NCBI GenBank assembly: GCA_002701455.1
Contig: NZVJ01000019.1
Coordinates: 27,709-32,813 of the forward strand
Length of the DNA: 5,105 nucleotides
Source of the DNA: Rhodospirillaceae bacterium
GTDB lineage: Bacteria; Pseudomonadota; Alphaproteobacteria; Thalassobaculales; Thalassobaculaceae
Reading direction: 5' to 3'
Numbering within the stretch: the stretch's first letter is position 1; the number at the start of each line of letters is the position of its first letter. Positions 1 through 5,105 of the stretch are shown here, piece after piece. Below the pieces are notes generated by a model that saw only the letters and a list, made by a program, of their open reading frames with translations, was not told where the DNA came from and searched no databases. A program made the position numbers and the translations under genes.

Positions 1-282
1 GCAAGCGTAGATGTTACTAACATTGATAATTTTGAAAAATATAGACTTCAAGTTCCATCTGTTACTGAAGGTTATGGCGGTAAATACTTAGCCCGGGGCG
101 GAAAGCAGAAAACGCTGGAGGGGAAACCATTTATAGGAAATCGGACTGTGATTGTAGAATTCGAAAACTACGATAAAGCACTGGAGTGGTATTATTCTAA
201 TGAGTACACGCAACTAGTGAAGCTCCGTCAAGCAGGTTCAAACGGAACATTAATGGTTGTCGAGGGCGTACCAAAAAAATAA
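1..282 (+). CDS. DUF1330 domain-containing protein, 5'-truncated by the window edge
   Basis: The first 93 codons of frame 1 are open and end at TAA (280-282). The protein has the hallmarks of the DUF1330 family (dimeric alpha/beta-barrel fold): an N-terminal strand followed by NFEKY, the glycine-rich GGKYLARGG segment at visible residues 26-34, a VIVEF strand at 50-54, and the helix with A-x-E-W-Y-x-S-x-E-Y at 60-69. It ends with a VVEGV strand. Family members are about 95-100 residues, so only a handful of N-terminal residues, including the start, lie outside the window. These small proteins are cytosolic, and most have no assigned reaction. They often sit beside oxidoreductases and other catabolic genes, as here, but a shared pathway is inference. 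The next gene on the same strand starts 182 bp downstream behind its own candidate promoter, so co-transcription is uncertain. Confidence 0.88.
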   Translation, partial: ASVDVTNIDNFEKYRLQVPSVTEGYGGKYLARGGKQKTLEGKPFIGNRTVIVEFENYDKALEWYYSNEYTQLVKLRQAGSNGTLMVVEGVPKK

Positions 283-380
283 ATAGAACATAATTTTAGA
301 TCCAAAGTGACTATATGAAAATCATACTTTCAGTTAAAACCTATCGGCCGTGCGTGAGCACTACTCTGCACAAATGGGAA

Positions 381-410
381 TTGTTAATCTCTAATTGCTC
401 AAATCATAAT
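381..410 (+). promoter_or_regulatory. Candidate sigma70-type promoter for the FAD hydroxylase gene
   Basis: In the 182 bp gap before the hydroxylase there is a TTGTTA box at 381-386 (4 of 6 matches to TTGACA) and a CATAAT box at 405-410 (5 of 6 matches to TATAAT), 18 bp apart. Transcription would begin near 417, leaving a leader of about 48 nt before the ATG at 465. This is the best promoter-like pair I can find in the gap. Such matches are common by chance in AT-rich DNA, so it is only a candidate. I see no clear operator or riboswitch around it. Confidence 0.35.
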
Positions 411-464
411 AAGCGATCTTCCCACCGCATATTGAGCACACAATGAAATGGGGCCTGGACAAAC

Positions 465-2063
465 ATGACTTCTTTACCACAAGAGACCGATGTTGTTATC
501 TCAGGCGCTGGGCCAGTAGGACTTACACTTGCTAATTTGCTCGGACAGTCGGCAATCGGGGTGGTTGTTCTTGAAAAGAACAAACGGCCCTTTGATATCC
601 CAAGAGCAATTACATTAGACGATGAGGGCTGCCGAACTATTCAAGCCACTGGCTTGCACAAAAAATTTCTTCCATCAACAATACCAGGTAAAGGCGCTCG
701 ATACTATGGGGAAGATGGTTCCCCATTTGCTGAAGTGGGCCCCGGACCAATAGAGTTTGGTTTTCCCAGACGAACACATTTTTTTCAACCAAAGTTAGAC
801 CAAATACTTGCAAATGGCTTGAAAAGGTTTCAACAGGCAAATGTCTTTTATAATTGTAAACTTATTGATTTTTCGGAAATCGATAATGGAGTAGAAATCG
901 AAGTTTGTACGCCTGGCAACAAAAGTCATTCCCTCTTTTGCAAATACCTCATCGGAACCGATGGCGCGAAGAGCGATATTCGTCAAAAATTAAATATAAA
1001 GATGATAGGTGAAACATATCCTGAGGATTGGGTCATCGTTGATACATCAAATGATCCGGATCACGAACCCGTCTCCAAGTTCTACTGCCGAAGAGATCGA
1101 CCTTACGTAAGTATTCCAGCTCCCAATAAAGGTCGTCGGTATGAATATAGAATTCAGCCAGAGGAAGAAGCACAAAAACTACTAGAGTTCCAAAACATAC
1201 GAGAAAGATTAAGCTCCACTCGGACGATTAACCCTGAAGACATCGTCCGTTCGACCGTTTACACCTTTGAGGCCAAAATTGCGGAAAAATGGCGGGTTGG
1301 GAAAATCCTTTTAGCTGGTGATGCCGCTCATCTCACGCCGCCATTCGCGGGCCAAGGTTTAAACAGCGGGTTGAGGGACGCTCACAACTTAGCATGGAAA
1401 TTAGCTATAATTTTGAAGGGCGAGGCTTCAGAAAAACTTTTAGACACTTATGAATTAGAAAGAAGAGAACCCGCTAAAGCCATGATAGAATTAGCTATGG
1501 CGATGGGAGATATCGTTATGCCAAAAAAGGAACAGGATATTGAATTTAGGAATAAACTAGTTGAATGGTTGGACCGATTTCCAGCAGCACGAGATTACAT
1601 TGTTTCGATGAAATTTAAACCATCTCCTCACTATAAAAAGGGTGCATTTGTTGATCTACATCACCAACAATTTTCAGGGTCACTAGTAGGCCAAATGTTA
1701 CCCCAACTAGCTGTCAAACAACTAAACTCGCCAGAACAACAGCTTGACAATTTTTTAGGAAACGACTTCGCGTTAATTATCCAGGACAAGCATCTAATTG
1801 AAAACGCTACTAAGGTTAGCAAAAGCTTTTTTTATAAAACACAAATAAAAACAATTTTCATCGGTCAGCCGCCTTTTAAATCTTCCGATTATGTTACTAA
1901 TTTAGTTCCAATAGCAGATAGCTTGTTGAAAAAATTGCGAGCTCATCGAGATCAGATCATTCTTATCAGACCAGATAGATACGTTGCCGCAAGCTTTTCG
2001 GGAGAAAACCAGAAAGGGGCGCTTGCCAAATTTAAGGAAATATTGAACACAAGAGGCAAGTAA
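465..2063 (+). CDS. FAD-dependent aromatic hydroxylase, MhpA (3-(3-hydroxyphenyl)propionate hydroxylase)-like
   Basis: This 532-residue class A flavoprotein monooxygenase (FAD_binding_3 family) would use NAD(P)H and O2 to ortho-hydroxylate a phenolic ring in the cytosol. Visible motifs are the dinucleotide-binding GAGPVG at residues 14-19 with the ribose-binding acidic E37, the PRAITLDDEG segment at 46-55 characteristic of MhpA-type enzymes, the DG motif GTDGAKSDIR at 164-173, and the GD motif LLAGDAAHLTPPFAGQGLNSG at 282-302. A C-terminal extension ends in IRPDRYVAAS (501-510), matching the RPDRFVAA segment I recall from E. coli MhpA (about 554 residues). The whole length resembles MhpA, but the family also contains hydroxylases for resorcinol and other phenols, so the substrate is open. 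The ATG at 465 puts the Rossmann strand at the normal distance; its Shine-Dalgarno sequence is weak (purine-rich GGGG/GGAC about 5-15 nt upstream). No mhpB/mhpC-like ring-cleavage genes are next to it. Its 3' end converges on the MFS gene with 13 bp between. Confidence 0.9.
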   Translation: MTSLPQETDVVISGAGPVGLTLANLLGQSAIGVVVLEKNKRPFDIPRAITLDDEGCRTIQATGLHKKFLPSTIPGKGARYYGEDGSPFAEVGPGPIEFGFPRRTHFFQPKLDQILANGLKRFQQANVFYNCKLIDFSEIDNGVEIEVCTPGNKSHSLFCKYLIGTDGAKSDIRQKLNIKMIGETYPEDWVIVDTSNDPDHEPVSKFYCRRDRPYVSIPAPNKGRRYEYRIQPEEEAQKLLEFQNIRERLSSTRTINPEDIVRSTVYTFEAKIAEKWRVGKILLAGDAAHLTPPFAGQGLNSGLRDAHNLAWKLAIILKGEASEKLLDTYELERREPAKAMIELAMAMGDIVMPKKEQDIEFRNKLVEWLDRFPAARDYIVSMKFKPSPHYKKGAFVDLHHQQFSGSLVGQMLPQLAVKQLNSPEQQLDNFLGNDFALIIQDKHLIENATKVSKSFFYKTQIKTIFIGQPPFKSSDYVTNLVPIADSLLKKLRAHRDQIILIRPDRYVAASFSGENQKGALAKFKEILNTRGK

Positions 2064-2076
2064 AGACATTCATTTC

Positions 2077-3303
2077 TTAACGCTCATACCATATCTGGTT
2101 CCGCCACTTAGTAGCGACTGATGCACTCAATAATAATCCAATAATGCCATACAGCATAACGCTCCAACTATACCCCAATAGTTCAATAAGATATCCGGAA
2201 ACCATTAAGCCCAACGGAAGTCCATAGACGGCCATCATTCGAACCCCCATCACTAACCCCCTAAACTTTCCACTAGCTATAGCTAGGAGTGTCACGACAA
2301 GAGAAATCATTGCTAGGCTTTGGATATAGCCGGCAAAAAATAATAAGATTTGACCGCCAATTTTAGTTTCGATATACGCAAAAATTATTATTAGTACATG
2401 CATTAAAAAAATATTAACTATCATAAACCGTGCCGGGTTTTTCTTTAACTTAACGAAAACCATTGTAATTGAGCCTAGGAGAGCTCCAAAAGCGTAGGCA
2501 GCAACTAAGTGGCTGAGTCCGCTTTCGTCCACTTCATAAACACTTTTCGCTACATACGGCAGGATGCCATGGCTTACAGGAAATACTGTTAAATTTACAA
2601 GAAAGGCTAACCACATTGCAGCTAATAAAGCAGGGGTCTGCCAAACATATACGAGACCTTGTTTGAGGTTAAAAAATATTGATTCTTGTTTTTTGCTGCT
2701 TATAGCCGATGGATTAGTTTTTATTCCTGAGACGCCAAGAGTTAAAAAGAAGCTAATTGCATAAAACAAACTCACAATAATATACGCAATACCAAGCCCA
2801 AACAGGGAAAATAATCCGGCTCCAAAAAGAGCACCAATAATTCGCGCTGTATCCATGGTAGTACGGGACAGGCCCATAGCAGACATAAGTTTGGATTCCG
2901 ATATTGTATCCCCAATTAAACCATTTCGCATTACAAGGTCTGATGGTCGAGCTAAACCAGCCAATAAGCTGACGAGATAAACGTGCATAGGTTCCAATGA
3001 GTTAGTTATCGCCAACGTCATGAGGATAAGGCTCAAAGCCAGATAAATTAATCTTAGGAAACAAAGTAAAGTTCGTCGACCCAATCTATCTCCCAATGCA
3101 CCAAGATATGGTGCTAAGAGCGTGCCAAGCCATTGAAGTGAGGCAAAAAGCGTGAGTGAGAGTACTGATTCTGTTTCTACAATGACGTACCAACCCAATA
3201 TCAAGATTTCCATTTCAAATGCCCAGGACGTCATAAGATCTGCCGGCCATTGAAATCGGAAACTTTTCACTTTAAATGGTTCGAAAACAGTAATTCTGAA
3301 CAC
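2077..3303 (-). CDS. MFS transporter, EntS/MFS_3-like exporter
   Basis: The 408-residue protein is highly hydrophobic, with about 11-12 predicted membrane segments. By eye these fall near 22-46, 49-70, 79-98, 105-120, 150-170, 171-192, 222-245, 264-286, 291-311, 315-343, 352-373 and 376-396. The loop after the second segment carries GALGDRLGRR (68-77), the major-facilitator motif A. The N-terminal block with FRFQWPADL and SWAFEME (15-32) is typical of the MFS_3 branch that includes the enterobactin exporter EntS. Members are inner-membrane proton antiporters that export siderophores, drugs or small metabolites; the substrate cannot be read from sequence. The start is GTG (3301-3303) with a poor Shine-Dalgarno sequence. 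It is kept because family members begin just before the FRFxWPAD block, whereas the next Met (residue 24) would cut into the first membrane helix. It is divergent from the GST operon and convergent with the hydroxylase, so it is transcribed alone. Confidence 0.9.
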   Translation of the reverse strand: MFRITVFEPFKVKSFRFQWPADLMTSWAFEMEILILGWYVIVETESVLSLTLFASLQWLGTLLAPYLGALGDRLGRRTLLCFLRLIYLALSLILMTLAITNSLEPMHVYLVSLLAGLARPSDLVMRNGLIGDTISESKLMSAMGLSRTTMDTARIIGALFGAGLFSLFGLGIAYIIVSLFYAISFFLTLGVSGIKTNPSAISSKKQESIFFNLKQGLVYVWQTPALLAAMWLAFLVNLTVFPVSHGILPYVAKSVYEVDESGLSHLVAAYAFGALLGSITMVFVKLKKNPARFMIVNIFLMHVLIIIFAYIETKIGGQILLFFAGYIQSLAMISLVVTLLAIASGKFRGLVMGVRMMAVYGLPLGLMVSGYLIELLGYSWSVMLYGIIGLLLSASVATKWRNQIWYER

Positions 3304-3508
3304 GGTAGGCGCACCAACTTTACTTTTTTATAAAAATATCCTAGTTGATCATAGTTTCGCACACACAAAACCATTAAACATATTTTAGATAATTCAAATG
3401 TTAGATGAAGGAGTTTGTAATTAAGCTATCTAAATGTTCTACTTTAGCATGGTGTCTTCGGATCTCTTACCTAAAAAATCAGCTTTGATAATTGTTATTG
3501 GATTTAAT
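3304..3508. promoter_or_regulatory. Divergent intergenic region between the MFS transporter and the GST-CMD operon
   Basis: This AT-rich gap of about 205 bp must carry promoters for both flanking transcription units. On the minus strand a TATAAA box (3327-3332) lies 24 nt upstream of the MFS GTG, and a TATGAT box (3348-3353) lies further out; neither has a good -35 partner. On the plus strand GATAAT (3388-3393) is a reasonable -10 for the GST operon, again with a poor -35. A textbook Shine-Dalgarno AAGGAG sits at 3408-3413 but has no suitable start codon at normal distance. I find no convincing palindromic operator and no regulator gene in the window. Confidence 0.4.
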
Positions 3509-4201
3509 ATGAAGTTTTTTGATCTTTCCGGTGCAGATAACAAACGCTTCAGCCCCTTCGGTTGGCGGATACGTATGGCCCTAGCGCATCTGGGGATGGA
3601 GGAGGAAGCTGAGGTTGAATTAGTAAAATTTTCCCAGAAAGATAAATTGACGTTCTCTGGCCAAGAATTAGTTCCCGTAATAAAGGACGACAAGGTGATA
3701 GTGTATGACAGCTGGAGGATTGCGGAATATCTAGAAGATCACTATGCAAATAAACCAACACTTTTTTCTAGTTCTACTAACAGGTCTGCTGAGAGATTCA
3801 TGGCAAGTTGGGTGGATAGCCAAATACACCCTCTGGTAGCTAAATGCGTGGTGAGAGATATTCTTGATGTTATTGACCCCAGAGATAGAGAATACTTTCG
3901 TCGTTCTCGTGAGAAACGATTTCAAATGCCGCTAGAAGAAGTTGTAAAAGATAGAGAACAAACAAGAACGTTATTAAAGCGAACACTATTTCCTGTTAGA
4001 AAAGTATTAGAATTAAATCCCTTTCTTGGAGGAAGGTCTGCTTCATTTTCTGACTACACGATGTTTGGTGCATTTATGTGGGCAAGAATAACAAGTTCCT
4101 TTGATATTTTAGAAGAGGATGACCCAATCGCTGATTGGCGTGAACGTATGTTAGATCTTTTCAGCGGGCTAGCTAGGAAAGAAAACGCAAGAAATTTATA
4201 G
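3509..4201 (+). CDS. Glutathione S-transferase, LigE/beta-etherase-like (FuA-type)
   Basis: The 230-residue protein has a thioredoxin-fold N-terminal domain (about 1-85) and an all-helical C-terminal domain (about 92-228). The first strand is MKFFDLSG. RFSPFGWRIR at 13-22 holds the SPxxWR motif with the likely catalytic Ser15, VP at 55-56 is the cis-Pro glutathione-binding loop, and DS at 67-68 binds the gamma-glutamyl end. The C-terminal part (DREYFRRSRE at 126-135, LGG at 173-175, F-S-D-Y at 180-183, EEDDP at 202-206, D-W-R-E-R at 209-213) follows the pattern I recall for the lignin beta-etherase LigE of Sphingobium, which cleaves beta-aryl ethers with glutathione. Related fungal FuA-type GSTs only conjugate or bind phenolics, so ether cleavage is inference. 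LigE is somewhat longer (about 280 residues). The frame is open from an ATG at 3434, adding 25 unrelated residues, but family proteins begin at the first beta strand, so I choose 3509; its Shine-Dalgarno (TTGGAT) is weak. First gene of an operon with the CMD protein. Confidence 0.88.
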   Translation: MKFFDLSGADNKRFSPFGWRIRMALAHLGMEEEAEVELVKFSQKDKLTFSGQELVPVIKDDKVIVYDSWRIAEYLEDHYANKPTLFSSSTNRSAERFMASWVDSQIHPLVAKCVVRDILDVIDPRDREYFRRSREKRFQMPLEEVVKDREQTRTLLKRTLFPVRKVLELNPFLGGRSASFSDYTMFGAFMWARITSSFDILEEDDPIADWRERMLDLFSGLARKENARNL

Positions 4202-4206
4202 AGGGA
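4200..4206 (+). promoter_or_regulatory. Shine-Dalgarno sequence overlapping the GST stop codon
   Basis: AGAGGGA lies 6 nt before the ATG at 4213 and shares its first two bases with the TAG stop (4199-4201) of the GST gene. Ribosomes finishing the GST would be delivered directly to this site, which suggests translational coupling and matched production of the two proteins. Confidence 0.6.
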
Positions 4207-4212
4207 ATTATT

Positions 4213-4758
4213 ATGCGCATAAAAGAGCTTCTAGACGACGAGATGACCGCAACTCAAAAAAAAATCCGGGATGAAATAGTTGCAGGACCCAGAGGTAAAC
4301 TACAAGGCCCACTTAGAGTTTGGCTAACTAGTCCTAATCTAGCGGATAAAGCACAAAAGCTAGGTCAGTTTTGTAGATACGAGACCTCGCTACCAACCCA
4401 TCTTAGCGAACTAGCTATATTAATCACCGGCAGGTTTTGGGGAGCAGAGTTTGAATGGTATGCGCATAAAAAAATTGGCTTAGAGGCAGGTTTAGACCCT
4501 GACTTAGTGGAAGATATACGACAGCGACGTGTGCCAAGATTCAATACTGTCGCAGAAAAAATTATTTACGAGTTTGCCACGCAACTACACCGAGACCACC
4601 GTGTCAATGACGAAACATATGCTGCTGCTGTCAGAGAATTTGGAGAGGAGGGCACCGTCGACTTAGTTGGCATACTAGGATATTACACCCTGATATCGAT
4701 GACTCTAAATGCATTTAACGTTCCTCTCCCGGAAGGTGAAAACCCAGAACTCGATTGA
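4213..4758 (+). CDS. Carboxymuconolactone decarboxylase (CMD) family protein
   Basis: The 181-residue protein is predicted almost entirely helical and fits the CMD/AhpD-like family. The core from about 40 to 125 reads SPNLADKAQKLGQFCRYE, then LSELAILITGRFWGAEFEW (65-82) with the conserved E-x-x-W-x-x-H arrangement ending at H85. It continues through HKKIGLEAGL and DLVEDIRQ to the AEKIIYEFATQL helix, and a second helical block carries VDLVGILGYYTLISMTLNAF (149-168). The family includes 4-carboxymuconolactone decarboxylase of the protocatechuate pathway and AhpD-type peroxidase partners. The AhpD catalytic CxxC is absent: the only cysteine is C54, outside the active-site helix. A peroxidase role is therefore unlikely, and a decarboxylase, hydrolase or isomerase-like reaction is more likely, substrate unknown. 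The start is well supported by a good Shine-Dalgarno sequence. It follows the GST by 11 bp and is very likely co-translated with it. Its stop converges on the DHA2 transporter gene with 11 bp between. Confidence 0.88.
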   Translation: MRIKELLDDEMTATQKKIRDEIVAGPRGKLQGPLRVWLTSPNLADKAQKLGQFCRYETSLPTHLSELAILITGRFWGAEFEWYAHKKIGLEAGLDPDLVEDIRQRRVPRFNTVAEKIIYEFATQLHRDHRVNDETYAAAVREFGEEGTVDLVGILGYYTLISMTLNAFNVPLPEGENPELD

Positions 4759-4768
4759 CATAAATCGA
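4751..4768. terminator. Weak hairpin between convergent genes, possible bidirectional terminator
   Basis: TCGATT (4751-4756) and AATCGA (4763-4768) form a perfect 6 bp stem with a 6 nt loop, extendable by two A-T pairs beyond one mismatch. It covers the CMD stop codon and lies next to the stop of the opposing transporter gene. On the plus strand a TTTT run follows only after eight more bases, and the stem has few G-C pairs, so it is a weak terminator at best. Confidence 0.25.
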
Positions 4769-4769
4769 A

Positions 4770-5105
4770 TTAACTATTTTGCCTCCGCCTAAATAGAAAA
4801 ATTGTGGCGATAACACCTAACATGAACAAATAACATAGTGCTTTATGGCCCTCCTGAAATGCTAATTCCTGTGCCTTCAAGGAGAGAAGCGCTTTGAAGT
4901 ATGATATAGCGGCTAAAGAGCCCTCGGTCTGATTTAAACCAATATAGAAAAATTTTTCGGCAAGCATATTTAGCGTCTCACTTGTTGTTAAGTTGTCGGG
5001 TGTCTGTGTTGTAAGTAAATCAGCTCCACGACCGATCGTCCTATAATCAATTATAATAGCGAGAGTACTTACGCCAATTGAAGCGCCTGTCATTCGTATA
5101 AAGTT
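4770..5105 (-). CDS. DHA2-type (EmrB-like) MFS transporter, C-terminal fragment
   Basis: The minus-strand frame is open from the right window edge to TAA (4770-4772), giving 111 visible residues that are the end of a longer gene. They begin N-F-I-R-M-T-G-A-S-I-G-V-S, which matches the N-x-x-R-x-x-G-x-S-I-G block starting membrane helix 13 of 14-helix DHA2 drug/proton antiporters such as EmrB. A long polar loop follows (about 25-75 of the visible part). The final membrane helix (about 86-104, LCYLFMLGVIATIFLF) ends in a basic RRRQNS tail, a normal DHA2 ending. The internal ATG at 5091-5093 is not the start, because the family sequence continues upstream of it into the edge. EmrB-like proteins export drugs and other toxic hydrophobic compounds across the inner membrane, often with an EmrA-type partner, which would lie outside the window. 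Assignment rests on a short region, so it is likely rather than certain. Confidence 0.75.
   Translation of the reverse strand, partial: NFIRMTGASIGVSTLAIIIDYRTIGRGADLLTTQTPDNLTTSETLNMLAEKFFYIGLNQTEGSLAAISYFKALLSLKAQELAFQEGHKALCYLFMLGVIATIFLFRRRQNS

Noticed and set aside
313..333. TGAAA...TTTCA inverted repeat downstream of the DUF1330 gene as a terminator
   Set aside because: The stem is short and AT-rich and has no following T-run.
350..361. Small hairpin GTGC-GTGA-GCAC in the gap after the DUF1330 gene
   Set aside because: Only a 4 bp stem, no T-run follows, so it does not look like a terminator or a defined RNA element.
355..439. Direct repeat TGAGCAC at 355-361 and 433-439 as a regulator site
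   Set aside because: Seven bases repeated once, without symmetry or helical phasing that would support a binding site.
637..986. Two minus-strand open frames inside the hydroxylase gene
   Set aside because: They lie opposite a strongly supported flavoprotein gene, have no family features and no ribosome site; they are reading-frame shadows.
2564..2764. Plus-strand open frame inside the MFS transporter gene
   Set aside because: Antisense to membrane-helix coding sequence, with no recognisable protein features.
3485..3513. TTGATA / TATGAA pair with 17 bp spacing as the GST promoter
   Set aside because: The -10 box would overlap the GST start codon, placing transcription start inside the coding region.
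3439..3925. Minus-strand open frames overlapping the GST gene
   Set aside because: Compositionally odd, overlapping one another and the well-supported GST; no domain features.
4770..5093. Stand-alone 107-residue membrane protein
   Set aside because: The frame stays open to the window edge and the sequence before the internal ATG fits the conserved DHA2 block, so it is the end of a larger transporter.

Overview
This 5.1 kb window is a compact, gene-dense stretch of bacterial DNA, roughly 40% G+C by eye. All gaps between genes are short. The proteins are typical of proteobacteria that process small aromatic or xenobiotic molecules: a DUF1330 protein, an MhpA-type FAD hydroxylase, an EntS-like MFS exporter, a glutathione S-transferase resembling the lignin beta-etherase LigE, a carboxymuconolactone decarboxylase (CMD) family protein, and the C-terminal end of a DHA2-type MFS transporter. 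The gene mix and moderate-to-low G+C would suit an aquatic or marine alpha- or gammaproteobacterium. That placement is inference; no marker gene in the window fixes the taxonomy.

Layout: the window opens inside a DUF1330 gene (1-282, +) that lacks only a few N-terminal residues. A 182 bp gap with one plausible sigma70-type promoter leads to the FAD hydroxylase (465-2063, +). It converges, with only 13 bp between stop codons, on an MFS transporter on the minus strand (2077-3303). An AT-rich divergent gap of about 205 bp separates that transporter from a plus-strand pair, the LigE-like GST (3509-4201) and the CMD-family protein (4213-4758). The pair is 11 bp apart and the second gene's Shine-Dalgarno sequence abuts the first gene's stop codon, so it is almost certainly one operon. 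The operon converges on the DHA2 transporter fragment (4770-5105, -), which runs off the right edge. No RNA gene, insertion sequence, CRISPR array or phage gene is visible. No stretch over 300 bases lacks a gene.

Functional reading: a flavin ring hydroxylase, a beta-etherase-like GST, a CMD-fold protein and two unrelated MFS transporters make sense together as uptake or efflux plus modification of a phenolic or aryl-ether compound. The ring-cleavage dioxygenase and hydrolase that normally accompany MhpA are absent, and there is no regulator. The window is therefore at most part of a pathway. The GST-CMD pair is the most distinctive element and the best candidate for an undescribed catabolic or detoxification module. 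The individual families are all known, and nothing here is clearly a new type of system.
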